From: Pseudomonas sp. ATCC PTA-122608
GTDB taxonomy: Bacteria; Pseudomonadota; Gammaproteobacteria; Pseudomonadales; Pseudomonadaceae
NCBI RefSeq assembly: GCF_001952855.1
Contig: NZ_LPNO01000019.1
Location: forward strand, 22,094 to 86,093
Direction: 5' to 3'
Length of the DNA: 64,000 nt
Below the pieces are notes generated by a model. It was not told where the DNA came from. It saw nothing but the letters and a program-made list of their open reading frames with translations, and ran no database searches. Both the position numbers and the translations under genes were made by a program. Positions 27,019-36,074 of this stretch are shown here, piece by piece. Every line of letters starts with the position of its first letter. Position 1 is the stretch's first letter.

Positions 27019-27423
27019 ATGAAAAAAATCATCCTCCTGGGCCTGACCGCACTGCTGGGAGCCTGCCAGACCATGAGCCCCATGCCCACCAAAGCCAGCC
27101 TCGATGGCGAAGTGTTCTACCTGCAACGCAGCGCCCTGCCGCCCGCCGCCACCTTGAGTGTGACCCTGCAAGACGTGTCCTTGATGGACGCCCCGGCCGT
27201 GACCCTGGCCGAGCAGAAAGGCCCGGTGAAAGGCCAGGTGCCACTGCCCTTCCACCTGAGCTACGACCCCGCCCAAGTCAAGCCTGGCCACAGCTACTCG
27301 GTCAGCGCTCGCATCGAACTGGATGGCAAGCTACTGTTCATTACCACCGAACGGCACTCCGTGCAGTTGAACGGCCAGGATCCACAACCGCTGCGCGTAC
27401 GCGTGGATGCGGTTGCACACTGA
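27019..27423 (+). CDS. YbaY-family lipoprotein
   Basis: 134-residue lipoprotein: signal MKKIILLGLTALLGAC with lipidated Cys16. The mature part is a single beta-sandwich-like domain of the YbaY/YscW family (SLDGEVFYLQRSALPPAATLSV; YSVSARIELDGKLLFITT). Family role is unclear; some relatives help secretin assembly. An SD AAGGAGC lies before the ATG at 27019. It is followed by a DUF4197 gene after 28 bp, probably as one operon. Confidence 0.85.
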   Translation: MKKIILLGLTALLGACQTMSPMPTKASLDGEVFYLQRSALPPAATLSVTLQDVSLMDAPAVTLAEQKGPVKGQVPLPFHLSYDPAQVKPGHSYSVSARIELDGKLLFITTERHSVQLNGQDPQPLRVRVDAVAH

Positions 27424-27451
27424 TTAAAAAATCGAACATAAGGAAGCGCCC

Positions 27452-28141
27452 ATGCTCCGTAACTCCCTTCGCCTCACTGCCCTGTGCGCCGGCCTGCTGC
27501 TCGGCGCCAACGCCATGGCCTTGTCCCTCGGCAGCCTGTCCCAAGGGGACGCTGCCGGCGGCCTCAAGGATGCACTGACCCAAGGCGCGCAGATTGCCGT
27601 GAAACAACTGGGCGTGCCCGGCGGTTTCAGCAACAACCCCGAAGTGAAAATCGGCCTGCCGGGCAAGCTGGGCAAAGTCGCCGACAAGTTGAAGATGTTT
27701 GGCATGGGTGACCAGGTCAACCAACTGGAAGCCAGCATGAACAAGGCGGCCGAATCTGCCGTGACCCAGGCTCAGCCGATCCTGGTAAACGCAGTGAAGA
27801 ACATGAGCGTGACCGATGCCAAGGGCATCCTCAGCGGTGGCCAGGACTCCGCCACCCAGTACCTGAACAAAAGCAGCCGTGACGAGATCCGGGCCAAGTT
27901 CCTGCCGATCGTTAAAGCGGCCACCGACAAGGTCGGCGTGGCCCAGCAGTACAACGCCCTAGCGGGCAAGGCGGCGACCTTTGGCGCGATTGATGCCAAG
28001 AGTGCCAACGTCGAAAGCTACGTGACCGAGCAGGCGCTGGACGGGCTGTTCAAGATGATTGCGCAGCAGGAAGAGACCATTCGCAAGAACCCGGCGGCCG
28101 CGGCGACCAGTTTGGCGAAAAAAGTGTTTGGCAGCTTGTAA
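27452..28141 (+). CDS. DUF4197 exported protein
   Basis: 229 residues with a Sec signal (MLRNSLRLTALCAGLLLGANAMA, cleavage after AMA). The mature part is helical and carries the DUF4197 pattern (GLKDALTQGAQIAVKQLG; QLEASMNKAAESAVTQA; TQYL near the middle). Function unknown; family members are periplasmic. An SD AGGAAGC precedes the ATG. A terminator follows 6 bases after the stop. Confidence 0.85.
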   Translation: MLRNSLRLTALCAGLLLGANAMALSLGSLSQGDAAGGLKDALTQGAQIAVKQLGVPGGFSNNPEVKIGLPGKLGKVADKLKMFGMGDQVNQLEASMNKAAESAVTQAQPILVNAVKNMSVTDAKGILSGGQDSATQYLNKSSRDEIRAKFLPIVKAATDKVGVAQQYNALAGKAATFGAIDAKSANVESYVTEQALDGLFKMIAQQEETIRKNPAAAATSLAKKVFGSL

Positions 28142-28146
28142 GCCAA

Positions 28147-28180
28147 CAGGATCGCCCCTCTGCCCGGGGCGATCCCTTTT
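28147..28180 (+). terminator. intrinsic terminator after the DUF4197 gene
   Basis: GGATCGCCCC pairs with GGGGCGATCC over a short loop, followed by CTTTTTCT. Confidence 0.9.
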
Positions 28181-28187
28181 TCTGTGG

Positions 28188-28415
28188 TTATGCGTTGCCT
28201 GCGGGGGAAAACGACTGCATCGAAACCATCCCAAACGTAATTGTTCCTGTCTGGTTTTCAGAACTTGTTGAACAGGTTTTCGGAGGGCAAGCCCATGGTG
28301 GCGGGCATTCGGGCTCTGCCGGCTTTGTCTCGCACGGCTTTGGCTTCGAGCACTCGGGCTCTGGCTCCGGTTTAGGAGGGCGGGCAAACATACGCATGAT
28401 GGAACTAATACACAT
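28188..28415 (-). CDS. small Pro/Glu/Cys-rich protein, function unknown
   Basis: 75 residues starting MCISSIMRMFARPPKPEPE. Residues 13-48 are dense in Pro, Glu, Lys and Cys in a C-x(5-8)-C rhythm, with six Cys in all; the rest is Ser/Thr-rich. The start at 28415 is chosen because AAGGA lies 7 bases upstream; a TTG five codons earlier is part of that SD. I know no family for it. The opposite strand is also open (28195-28503) but has no SD and only mirrors the repeats. Confidence 0.5.
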   Translation of the reverse strand: MCISSIMRMFARPPKPEPEPECSKPKPCETKPAEPECPPPWACPPKTCSTSSENQTGTITFGMVSMQSFSPAGNA

Positions 28416-28569
28416 AGGGCAATCCTTCAATCCATTTAGACGTCTTCACTTACCGGCTGCAGCAATCGCCGTAACCGGTAAATCAATACCTGCGATCAGG
28501 TAGTCCCTAAGTGGAAGGAACGTCCGAAAACGTTCCCTGCTCCGCGTTGGAATATGAAGGCTGCCCGCC

Positions 28570-31500
28570 TTACGCCACATCCTTCCTGACCCTGAACCAG
28601 GCCGCGTACAGGGCCGGCAGGAACAACAGCGTCAACGCCGTCGCCACGATCAAGCCGCCCATGATCGCCACGGCCATTGGCCCGAAGAACACGCTGCGAG
28701 ACAGCGGGATCATCGCCAATACGGCGGCCAGGGCGGTCAATACGATCGGCCGGAAGCGTCGCACCGTCGCCTCGATAATTGCCTGCCAGGGAGCGAGGCC
28801 GGCCTTGATGTCCTGTTCAATCTGGTCCACCAGGATCACCGAGTTGCGCATGATCATCCCCGACAGCGCGATGGTCCCCAGCATCGCCACGAACCCAAAG
28901 GGTTGGCGGAACACCAGCAGGAACAGCGTCACCCCGATCAACCCCAACGGCGCTGTGAGAAACACCATCGCAGTGCGTGAGAAGCTGCGCAGTTGCAGCA
29001 TCAGCAAGGTCAACACCACCACGATAAACAGCGGCACGCCAGCCTTGACCGAGTTCTGCCCACGGGCGGAATCCTCCACCGTGCCGCCAACTTCCAGCAG
29101 GTAACCGTCCGGCAGTTCGGCGCGTACGCCTTCCAGGGTTGGCAGGATCTGCTGCACCAGGGTTGCCGGTTGCTCCTTGCCGTAGATATCGGCGCGGATG
29201 GTCACCGTCGGCAGGCGGTTGCGGTGCCAGATGATGCCTTCTTCAAAGCCGTATTCCAGGGTCGCGATCTGCGACAGCGCAACGCTCTTGCCGTTGTCGG
29301 TCGGCACCGCCAGGCTTGGCAGCAGCGACAGTTCAGTACGCTCATGAACGGTGCCGCGCAGCAGGATTTCGATCAACTCGTTGTCTTCGCGGTACTGGCT
29401 GACGCTGGAACCTGTAAGGGAACTCTGGAGGAATTTCGACAGGTTGGCGGTGCTCACGCCGAGGGCGCGGGCGCGGTCCTGGTCGACGTTGAGGTAGACG
29501 ATCTTGCTCGGTTCTTCCCAGTCCAGGTGGACGTTGACCACGTGGGTATTTTCGCGAACCTTGGCCGCCACTTTCCGCGCCAGGGCCCGGACTTCTTCGA
29601 TGTGCTCGCCCGTCACCCGAAACTGTACGGGGTAACCAACGGGTGGGCCGTTTTCAAGACGCGTGACCCGCGAGCGCAGGTCCGGGAACTGTTCGTTGAG
29701 GGTCTCGATCAGCCAAGTGCGCAGGCTTTCGCGCTCCTCGATGGTTTTGGCCAATACCACAAATTGGGCGAAGCTGGCGGCCGGCAGTTGCTGGTCCAGC
29801 GGCAGGTAGAAACGTGGCGAACCTGTACCGACATAGGCCACGTAATTTTCTATACCTGCATGTTCCTTGAGCAACGCTTCAAGGCGTTTGACCTGGTCAG
29901 CCGTATTGCTCAGCGAAGCGCCTTCAGCCAGTTTCAGGTCGACCATCAACTCAAGTCGCCCGGAAGCCGGGAAGAACTGCTGGGGCACAAAGCGAAACAG
30001 CGCCACCGAACCGATAAACAACAGCAAGGTCAGGACGATCACCGTCTTGCGGCGACGCACGCACCATTCCACCAGGCGCCTTACGCGCTGATAGAACGGC
30101 GTGCCGTAGGGATCCGGCCCGTCGGTGCCATGCTTGGCCGCATGAATCTTCGCCAGGTCCGGCAGGAGTTTTTCCCCCAGGTATGGCACGAACACCACGG
30201 CGGCGACCCACGAAGCCAGCAGTGCGATGGTCACTACCTGGAAGATCGAACGGGTGTATTCACCGGTGCTCGACTGTGCGGTGGCAATCGGCAGGAAACC
30301 CGCCGCGGTGATCAGCGTGCCGGTGAGCATCGGGAAGGCGGTACTGGTCCAGGCGAAACTCGCGGCCTTAAGGCGGTCGTACCCTTGCTCCATTTTGATC
30401 GCCATCATTTCCACGGCGATGATCGCGTCGTCCACCAGCAAACCCAGTGCGAGCACCAACGCGCCGAGGGAGATTTTGTGCAGGCCGATGCCGAGGTAAT
30501 ACATGGTGGCAAAGGTCATGGCCAACACCAGCGGAATCGCCAGGGCGACCACCATGCCGGTGCGCACCCCCAAGGAGAAGAAGCTCACCAACAACACAAT
30601 CGCCAGGGCTTCCGCCAGCACTTGGACGAATTCGCCGACACTGGTTTTTACCGCTGCCGGCTGGTCCGACACCTTGCGCAGTTCCATGCCCGCAGGAAGG
30701 TTCTTCTGCAAGCGTGCGAATTCGCTTTCCAGGGCCTTGCCCAGTACCAGGATGTCGCCACCGTCGCGCATGGCCACGGCCAGGCCGATGGCATCGGCGC
30801 CCATATAACGCATGCGCGGTGCCGGTGGGTCGTTGAAGCCGCGATGAATCTCGGCCACGTCGCCGATACGGAACGTGCGATCACCGACGCGGATCGGGAA
30901 GTCGCGAATCTCTTTAACGGTCTTGAAGTTGCCGGAAACCCTTAGCTGCACACGCTCGCTCGGGGTTTCAAAGAAGCCGGCGGTCGACACTGCGTTCTGC
31001 TCTTGCAGCGCCTGCTGAACGGCGGCCAGCGGCAAGCCGAGGGTGGCGAGCTTGAGGTTGGACAGCTCGATCCAGATCTTCTCGTCCTGCAAACCCAACA
31101 GTTCGACCTTACCGACATCCGGCACCCGCTGCAGTTGAATCTGAATCCGGTCGGCGTAGTCCTTGAGCACGGCATAGTCGAAGCCGTCGCCGGTCAGGGC
31201 GTAGATATTGCCGAAGGTCGTGCCGAATTCATCGTTGAAAAACGGGCCCTGGATATCCGGCGGCAAGGTCTGGCGAATATCGCTGATCTTCTTGCGCACC
31301 TGGTACCAGAGGTCCGGGATCTGCGCGGAATGCATCGAGTCCCGGGCCATGAAAGTGACTTGGGATTCACCGGGGCGCGAGAAGGAAACGATGCGCTCGT
31401 AGTCGCCGGTCTCCATCAGTTTCTTTTCAATACGCTCGGTGACCTGGCGTGACACTTCCTGGGCGGTCGCCCCGGGCCAATTGGTCTTGATCACCATGGC

Positions 31501-31635
31501 CTTGAAGGTAAACGGCGGGTCTTCGCTTTGTCCCAGCTTGGTGTAGGAAAGAGTGCCAACCACCGCCAGCAGGATCATCAGAAACAGTACGATCTGGCGA
31601 TTACGCAACGCCCATTCGGAAAGATTGAAACCCAT
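28570..31635 (-). CDS. RND efflux permease, MexK-like
   Basis: Inner-membrane proton-drug antiporter of the HAE1/RND class, 1021 residues. First helix at about residues 12-30, large periplasmic loops and eleven more helices. The TM4 motif LGLLVDDAIIAVEMMAIKM has the two proton-relay Asp residues. Length and sequence style (MGFNLSEWALRNRQIVLFLM; TKLGQSEDPPFTFKAM) fit MexK of P. aeruginosa. It lies six bases after the adaptor gene. No outer-membrane channel gene is present; MexJK uses OprM or OpmH from elsewhere. Confidence 0.9.
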   Translation of the reverse strand: MGFNLSEWALRNRQIVLFLMILLAVVGTLSYTKLGQSEDPPFTFKAMVIKTNWPGATAQEVSRQVTERIEKKLMETGDYERIVSFSRPGESQVTFMARDSMHSAQIPDLWYQVRKKISDIRQTLPPDIQGPFFNDEFGTTFGNIYALTGDGFDYAVLKDYADRIQIQLQRVPDVGKVELLGLQDEKIWIELSNLKLATLGLPLAAVQQALQEQNAVSTAGFFETPSERVQLRVSGNFKTVKEIRDFPIRVGDRTFRIGDVAEIHRGFNDPPAPRMRYMGADAIGLAVAMRDGGDILVLGKALESEFARLQKNLPAGMELRKVSDQPAAVKTSVGEFVQVLAEALAIVLLVSFFSLGVRTGMVVALAIPLVLAMTFATMYYLGIGLHKISLGALVLALGLLVDDAIIAVEMMAIKMEQGYDRLKAASFAWTSTAFPMLTGTLITAAGFLPIATAQSSTGEYTRSIFQVVTIALLASWVAAVVFVPYLGEKLLPDLAKIHAAKHGTDGPDPYGTPFYQRVRRLVEWCVRRRKTVIVLTLLLFIGSVALFRFVPQQFFPASGRLELMVDLKLAEGASLSNTADQVKRLEALLKEHAGIENYVAYVGTGSPRFYLPLDQQLPAASFAQFVVLAKTIEERESLRTWLIETLNEQFPDLRSRVTRLENGPPVGYPVQFRVTGEHIEEVRALARKVAAKVRENTHVVNVHLDWEEPSKIVYLNVDQDRARALGVSTANLSKFLQSSLTGSSVSQYREDNELIEILLRGTVHERTELSLLPSLAVPTDNGKSVALSQIATLEYGFEEGIIWHRNRLPTVTIRADIYGKEQPATLVQQILPTLEGVRAELPDGYLLEVGGTVEDSARGQNSVKAGVPLFIVVVLTLLMLQLRSFSRTAMVFLTAPLGLIGVTLFLLVFRQPFGFVAMLGTIALSGMIMRNSVILVDQIEQDIKAGLAPWQAIIEATVRRFRPIVLTALAAVLAMIPLSRSVFFGPMAVAIMGGLIVATALTLLFLPALYAAWFRVRKDVA

Positions 31636-31641
31636 CGGGGA

Positions 31642-32742
31642 CTACTCCTTGGCCGCCAGACTTACCACTCGGTTGGAGCGATCCACCGGGCGCACTTGCT
31701 GGCCCTCATGGAGTACATGCACACCGGCTGCGATCACCCAGTCTGTTGCGCTCAAGCCTTCCAGCACCGGCACGGTCTTCTCGCCAAAGGCACCGATGCG
31801 CACCGGTGTGCGCTTGAGGGTGTTGTCGGGCTGTACCACCCAGACGTAGGACGCCCCGTTCTCCGCGCTGAGGGCAGACAGTGGCACCGCCAAAGGAATC
31901 ACGCCGTCGGCCTGTATGAATACGCGAGCGCTCTGCCCCAGTTCAGCAGGCACCTTGCCGCCGGTAAACGCGACACGGGCAGCGAAGGTTCGCGACTTTG
32001 GGTCGGCGGCGGGCGACAGTTCGCGGATGCGACCGTTGAAGCGCTGGTCGGGCTGGCTCCATAACTCCACGGACACCGGCTGGCCAATCTTGAAGCGCCC
32101 GAAGCTTTGCTCCGGCAGGCTGATCAGCACCTCTCGCTCGCCATCGGTGGCCAGGGTAAACACGGTCTGGCCGGCAGACACCACCTGGCCGACTTCCACC
32201 GCACGCTTGGCGACCACGCCATCCTGGGGCGCGCGCAGTACGGCGTAACCGGCCTGGTTATTGGCCACGTCGAATTCGGCCTTGATCTGCTTGAGGCGGG
32301 CTTCACCTGAGCGGTAGAGATTTTCGGAATTGTCGTACTGGGAACGGCTGACCATCTGACGGTCCATCAGGGTCTTGTAACGATCACGCTCGGCGCGCAC
32401 CAGGCTCAGGTTGGCCTCGGCGGCGGCGACCTGGGCGCGGGTGGCTTCGAGTTGCAGGCGTACGTCCTGGGGATCGAGTTCTGCCAGGGGCTGATTGGCC
32501 TTGACGCGCTCGCCCTCCTCCACCAGTCGTCGGCTGACTTTACCGCCGATGCGAAAGGCCAGGTCGGGTTCATAACGGGCGCGCACTTCGCCCGGGTAGC
32601 TGTCAGAAGCCTGCGCCGAAGGCTCTGGCTGAACCACCATGGCCGGGCGGATGGTGGTTTGCGCGGCTTCTTCATGGCCACAGGCAGCCAACAGGAATAA
32701 CAAGCTGGCAGGCAACGCGAGTGGCAGGAAATAGCTGCGCAT
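31642..32742 (-). CDS. RND periplasmic adaptor lipoprotein, MexJ-like
   Basis: Membrane-fusion protein that links the pump to the outer-membrane channel. The start at 32742 gives a 366-residue product with a lipoprotein signal (LLFLLAAC, Cys21). It has the barrel-sandwich and coiled-coil pattern: LAFRIGGKVSRRLVEEGERV, a heptad-rich hairpin near residues 90-150, then VLRAPQDGVVAKRAVEVGQVV. AAGG lies upstream of the ATG. Length fits MexJ. Controlled very likely by the divergent TetR gene at 32835. Confidence 0.9.
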   Translation of the reverse strand: MRSYFLPLALPASLLFLLAACGHEEAAQTTIRPAMVVQPEPSAQASDSYPGEVRARYEPDLAFRIGGKVSRRLVEEGERVKANQPLAELDPQDVRLQLEATRAQVAAAEANLSLVRAERDRYKTLMDRQMVSRSQYDNSENLYRSGEARLKQIKAEFDVANNQAGYAVLRAPQDGVVAKRAVEVGQVVSAGQTVFTLATDGEREVLISLPEQSFGRFKIGQPVSVELWSQPDQRFNGRIRELSPAADPKSRTFAARVAFTGGKVPAELGQSARVFIQADGVIPLAVPLSALSAENGASYVWVVQPDNTLKRTPVRIGAFGEKTVPVLEGLSATDWVIAAGVHVLHEGQQVRPVDRSNRVVSLAAKE

Positions 32743-32779
32743 GCTGAAGGACCTTTCGCTAATGGAGCTAGGAATAATT

Positions 32780-32793
32780 ATACTGGCCAGTAT
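32780..32793. promoter_or_regulatory. probable TetR operator
   Basis: ATACTGGCCAGTAT is a perfect 14-bp palindrome in the 92 bp between the adaptor and TetR genes. It is flanked by an imperfect extension (AATAATT ... GTTATTA), and an ACTGG/CCAGT half repeat lies at 32812-32822. Such a site would let the repressor shut off both directions. Binding is inferred from position and symmetry. Confidence 0.65.
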
Positions 32794-32834
32794 GTTATTA
32801 ATACCAAACTCACCAGTCCAGTAATAAAGTGAAA

Positions 32835-33470
32835 ATGTCTGACAATCCTGTAAACACCAATAGCCCCGGGCGCCCCAAGGACATGGCAAAACGCCAGGCG
32901 ATCCTTGATGCGGCGAAGATTCTGTTTTTGAGTAATGGGTATGCCAGTACCAGCATGGATGCCGTGGCAGTGGAGGCCGGGGTGTCGAAGCTGACGGTGT
33001 ACAGCCATTTCACCGACAAGGAGACCCTGTTCTCGGCGGCGGTGGTCGCCAAGTGCGAAGAGCAGCTACCGGTGATGTATTTCGAGTTGCCCGAAGGTAT
33101 GCCGGTGGAGAAGGTGCTGCTCACTATCGCTCGCGGGTTTCATGTGTTGATCAATAGCGAGGAGTCGGTGAACTTGCATCGGTTGATGATGACTTCCGGG
33201 AGTCAGGATCCGAAGTTGTCGCAGATCTTTTTCGAGGCTGGGCCGATGCGTATGTTGCAGGGGATGGAGCGGCTCCTCGGTAAGATCGACCAGAGTGGCG
33301 CACTGCGTATTGCCAAACCTTTCACCGCTGCGGAGCACTTTTTTTGCTTGCTCAAGGGCACGGCGAATTTTTGTTTGCTGTATGGGTGCGGGGGGCAATT
33401 GAGCGCTGAGGCGGCCGAGGAGCATGTGCAGGAGGTTGTGGGATTGTTCATGCGGGCTTATCGGGCTTGA
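32835..33470 (+). CDS. TetR-family repressor of the adjacent RND pump (MexL-like)
   Basis: 211 residues from ATG 32835 (MSDNPVNTNS); a GTG two codons earlier is possible. The N-terminal helix-turn-helix reads AILDAAKILFLSNGYASTSMDAVAVEAGVSKLTVYSHFTDKE across residues 22-64, a classic TetR head. The C-terminal ligand domain resembles AefR/MexL types (TetR_C). It is divergent from the pump genes and shares a palindromic control region with them. MexL is 212 residues and sits in the same way beside mexJK. Confidence 0.9.
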   Translation: MSDNPVNTNSPGRPKDMAKRQAILDAAKILFLSNGYASTSMDAVAVEAGVSKLTVYSHFTDKETLFSAAVVAKCEEQLPVMYFELPEGMPVEKVLLTIARGFHVLINSEESVNLHRLMMTSGSQDPKLSQIFFEAGPMRMLQGMERLLGKIDQSGALRIAKPFTAAEHFFCLLKGTANFCLLYGCGGQLSAEAAEEHVQEVVGLFMRAYRA

Positions 33471-33596
33471 TGCGCTTTTATAAGGCGGGTTGAACCGGGT
33501 ACACATATCCGTGTTTTTATCCCGCGGCGCAGCAATCGCAGTTAAACCTTTCCGCCACCCCACAGGTCTCTGAAATACACCCCCAGAGCCCCTAGC

Positions 33597-36074
33597 ATGG
33601 CCAAATCCCGCAATTTCGCCAAAGACTGGTTCACCGCCAGAAACTGGAACCCATTCGCCTTCCAGAAACAGGTATGGAAGGCCGTCAAGGAAGGCCAATC
33701 AGGACTGCTCCACGCCAGCACCGGCGCCGGGAAAACCTACGCACTGTGGTTCGCCGCCCTCAACCGCTTCGCCATCACCGAAGACACTCCCCGCAAACGC
33801 AAAGCCCCAGCCGAACCGCTGACAGTCCTGTGGATCACCCCAATGCGTGCCCTGGCCGCAGACACCGCCCGCGCCCTTGAAGCCCCGCTGGAACCCCTGA
33901 ACATCCACTGGACCGTCGGCCTGCGCACCGGCGACACCAGCAGCAGCGAGCGCGCCCGCCAGAGCCGCCGCCTGCCCACCACCCTGATCACCACCCCGGA
34001 AAGCCTCACGCTGATGCTGGCCCGTGCCGACAGCCAAACCAGCCTGTCAAAGCTGCGCATGGTGGTCGTGGATGAATGGCACGAACTGATCGGCAACAAA
34101 CGCGGCGTACAGCTGCAACTGGCCCTCGCCCGCCTGCGACAATGGCATCCAGAGCTGATTGTGTGGGGCATCTCCGCAACCCTGGGTAATCAGGCCCACG
34201 CGCTGGAGGTGTTGATCCCACAAGGCGGCGGGATCAACGTGCAGGGTCAGACGACCAAGAAGTTACTGGTGGACACCCTGTTGCCCCCGGTTATCGAGCG
34301 TTTCCCATGGGCCGGCCATATCGGCCTGAAAATGCTCCCGCAGGTGGTGGCCGAGGTGGATGCCAGCAGCAGTTGCCTGGTGTTTACCAATACACGGGCA
34401 CAATCGGAAATCTGGTACCAGGCCTTGCTCGATGCTCGTCCCGACTGGGCCGGGTTGATTGCCTTGCACCACGGCTCGCTGTCCCGGGAAACCCGGGATT
34501 GGGTGGAACGCGCCCTGAAGGAGGGGCAACTGAAGGCCGTGGTGTGTACGTCGAGCCTGGACCTGGGGGTGGACTTCCTGCCGGTGGAACGGGTGCTGCA
34601 GATTGGCTCGGCCAAGGGCGTGGCGCGCCTGATGCAGCGCGCCGGGCGTTCCGGCCATGCGCCGGGCCGGCCGTCGCGGGTCACGCTGGTGCCGACCCAC
34701 AGCCTGGAGTTGGTGGAAGCCGCTGCGGCACAAGACGCCATCGCTGAACGGCGTATCGAGGCCCGGCAGTCGCCCCACAAGCCATTGGATGTGCTGGTGC
34801 AGCATCTGGTGAGCATGGCGCTGGGCGGCGGCTTTGTGCCCGGTGAGTTGCTGGAGGAAGTTCGTAGCGCTTGGGCCTATCGTGATCTGAGCGACGCAGA
34901 TTGGGCTTGGGCCCTGGGATTTGTGCGCCATGGCGGGCTGTCGCTGACGGCCTACCCGGATTACCGTCGGGTCGAGCCGGACGAGCAAGGCGTCTGGCGC
35001 GTGCCCGATGCACGGCTGGCGCGGCGCCATCGCATGAGCGTGGGGACGATCGTCAGCGACGCCAGCATCCAGCTGAAATTCTGGAGCAAGGGCGGCGGTG
35101 GCAAGACTCTGGGCAGTGTCGAGGAAGGCTTTATTGCACGGCTCAAACCGGGGGATGGTTTTCTGTTCGCCGGGCGCTTGCTGGAGTTGGTGCGGGTGGA
35201 AAACATGACCGCTTATGTACGGCGCAGTACCGCGAAAAAGGCTGCCGTGCCGCGCTGGAACGGCGGGCGCATGCCGCTTTCCAACGAGCTGGCCCAAGCG
35301 GTGGTCGAGCGCTTTGATGCCGCCGCCCAGGGTCAATTCCTCGGGCCGGAGATGCAGGCAGTGCAACCGTTGCTGAACACCCAGTTGCGCTGGTCCGGGC
35401 TGCCGACCCGCGAGCATTTGCTGGCCGAGGCCCTCAAGTCACGGGAAGGCTGGCACCTGTTTCTGTATCCGTTCGCCGGGCGCCAAGTGCATCTGGGGCT
35501 GGCGAGCCTACTGGCCTGGCGGGTTAGCCGGCAGCAGGCGGTGACATTCTCGATTGCGGTGAATGACTACGGGCTGGAACTGCTGAGCGCGACCGAGGTG
35601 GATTGGCCTGAGTTATTAAGCGAGGAGTTGCTGAGTGCGGATCATCTGCTGGATGACGTGATAGCGAGCCTGAACGCCGGTGAGCTGGCCCTGCGGCGCT
35701 TTCGCGAAATCGCGCGGATCGCCGGGCTGGTGTTTGCCGGCTATCCCGGTGCGCCGAAAAGCACGCGTCAGGTTCAGGCTTCCAGCGGTTTGTTTTTTGA
35801 AGTGTTCAAGCAATATGACCCGCACAACCTGTTACTGACCCAGGCCGGGGAAGAAGTCCTGCGGGAAGAGTTGGATATTCGTCGATTGGAAGAGACATTG
35901 CGTCACTTGTCGGAGTTGAAACTGGACCTTTATCGAATCAAACGACCTACGCCACTGGCCTTTCCGCTGCTGGTGGAGCGCTTTCGGGAAAGCCTGAGCT
36001 CGGAAAAACTCTCGGAGCGGATTGCGCGGATGGTCAAGGATCTGGAAAAAGTCGCCGATAACGGGAAGCCCTGA
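33597..36074 (+). CDS. ligase-associated DEXH-box helicase (Lhr-like)
   Basis: 825-residue SF2 helicase of the ligase-associated DNA damage response. Walker A is STGAGKT (residues 41-47), motif II is DEWH in VVVDEWHELIG, motif III ISATLGN, and motif VI is QRAGRSGH. The long C-terminal winged-helix and beta region is that of Lhr relatives. In many genomes it is in an operon with an ATP-dependent DNA ligase, an exonuclease and PdeM; here only PdeM is adjacent. The upstream 126 bp have no recognisable gene. Confidence 0.92.
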   Translation: MAKSRNFAKDWFTARNWNPFAFQKQVWKAVKEGQSGLLHASTGAGKTYALWFAALNRFAITEDTPRKRKAPAEPLTVLWITPMRALAADTARALEAPLEPLNIHWTVGLRTGDTSSSERARQSRRLPTTLITTPESLTLMLARADSQTSLSKLRMVVVDEWHELIGNKRGVQLQLALARLRQWHPELIVWGISATLGNQAHALEVLIPQGGGINVQGQTTKKLLVDTLLPPVIERFPWAGHIGLKMLPQVVAEVDASSSCLVFTNTRAQSEIWYQALLDARPDWAGLIALHHGSLSRETRDWVERALKEGQLKAVVCTSSLDLGVDFLPVERVLQIGSAKGVARLMQRAGRSGHAPGRPSRVTLVPTHSLELVEAAAAQDAIAERRIEARQSPHKPLDVLVQHLVSMALGGGFVPGELLEEVRSAWAYRDLSDADWAWALGFVRHGGLSLTAYPDYRRVEPDEQGVWRVPDARLARRHRMSVGTIVSDASIQLKFWSKGGGGKTLGSVEEGFIARLKPGDGFLFAGRLLELVRVENMTAYVRRSTAKKAAVPRWNGGRMPLSNELAQAVVERFDAAAQGQFLGPEMQAVQPLLNTQLRWSGLPTREHLLAEALKSREGWHLFLYPFAGRQVHLGLASLLAWRVSRQQAVTFSIAVNDYGLELLSATEVDWPELLSEELLSADHLLDDVIASLNAGELALRRFREIARIAGLVFAGYPGAPKSTRQVQASSGLFFEVFKQYDPHNLLLTQAGEEVLREELDIRRLEETLRHLSELKLDLYRIKRPTPLAFPLLVERFRESLSSEKLSERIARMVKDLEKVADNGKP

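Noticed and set aside
28195..28503. Plus-strand Gly/His/Ser-rich ORF opposite the small Cys/Pro-rich ORF
   Set aside because: No SD, and its repeats are just the complement of the Pro/Glu codons; the minus strand has a good SD.
28993..30945. 650-codon open frame opposite the RND permease
   Set aside because: Low-complexity shadow of a conserved transporter gene; no SD and no family motif. The same holds for the long frames opposite ndvB (18715-21315), plsB (24532-26103) and pyrG (53159-54709).
33471..33596. Remnant of a ligase gene before the helicase
   Set aside because: Only 126 bases with no readable ligase motif in any frame.
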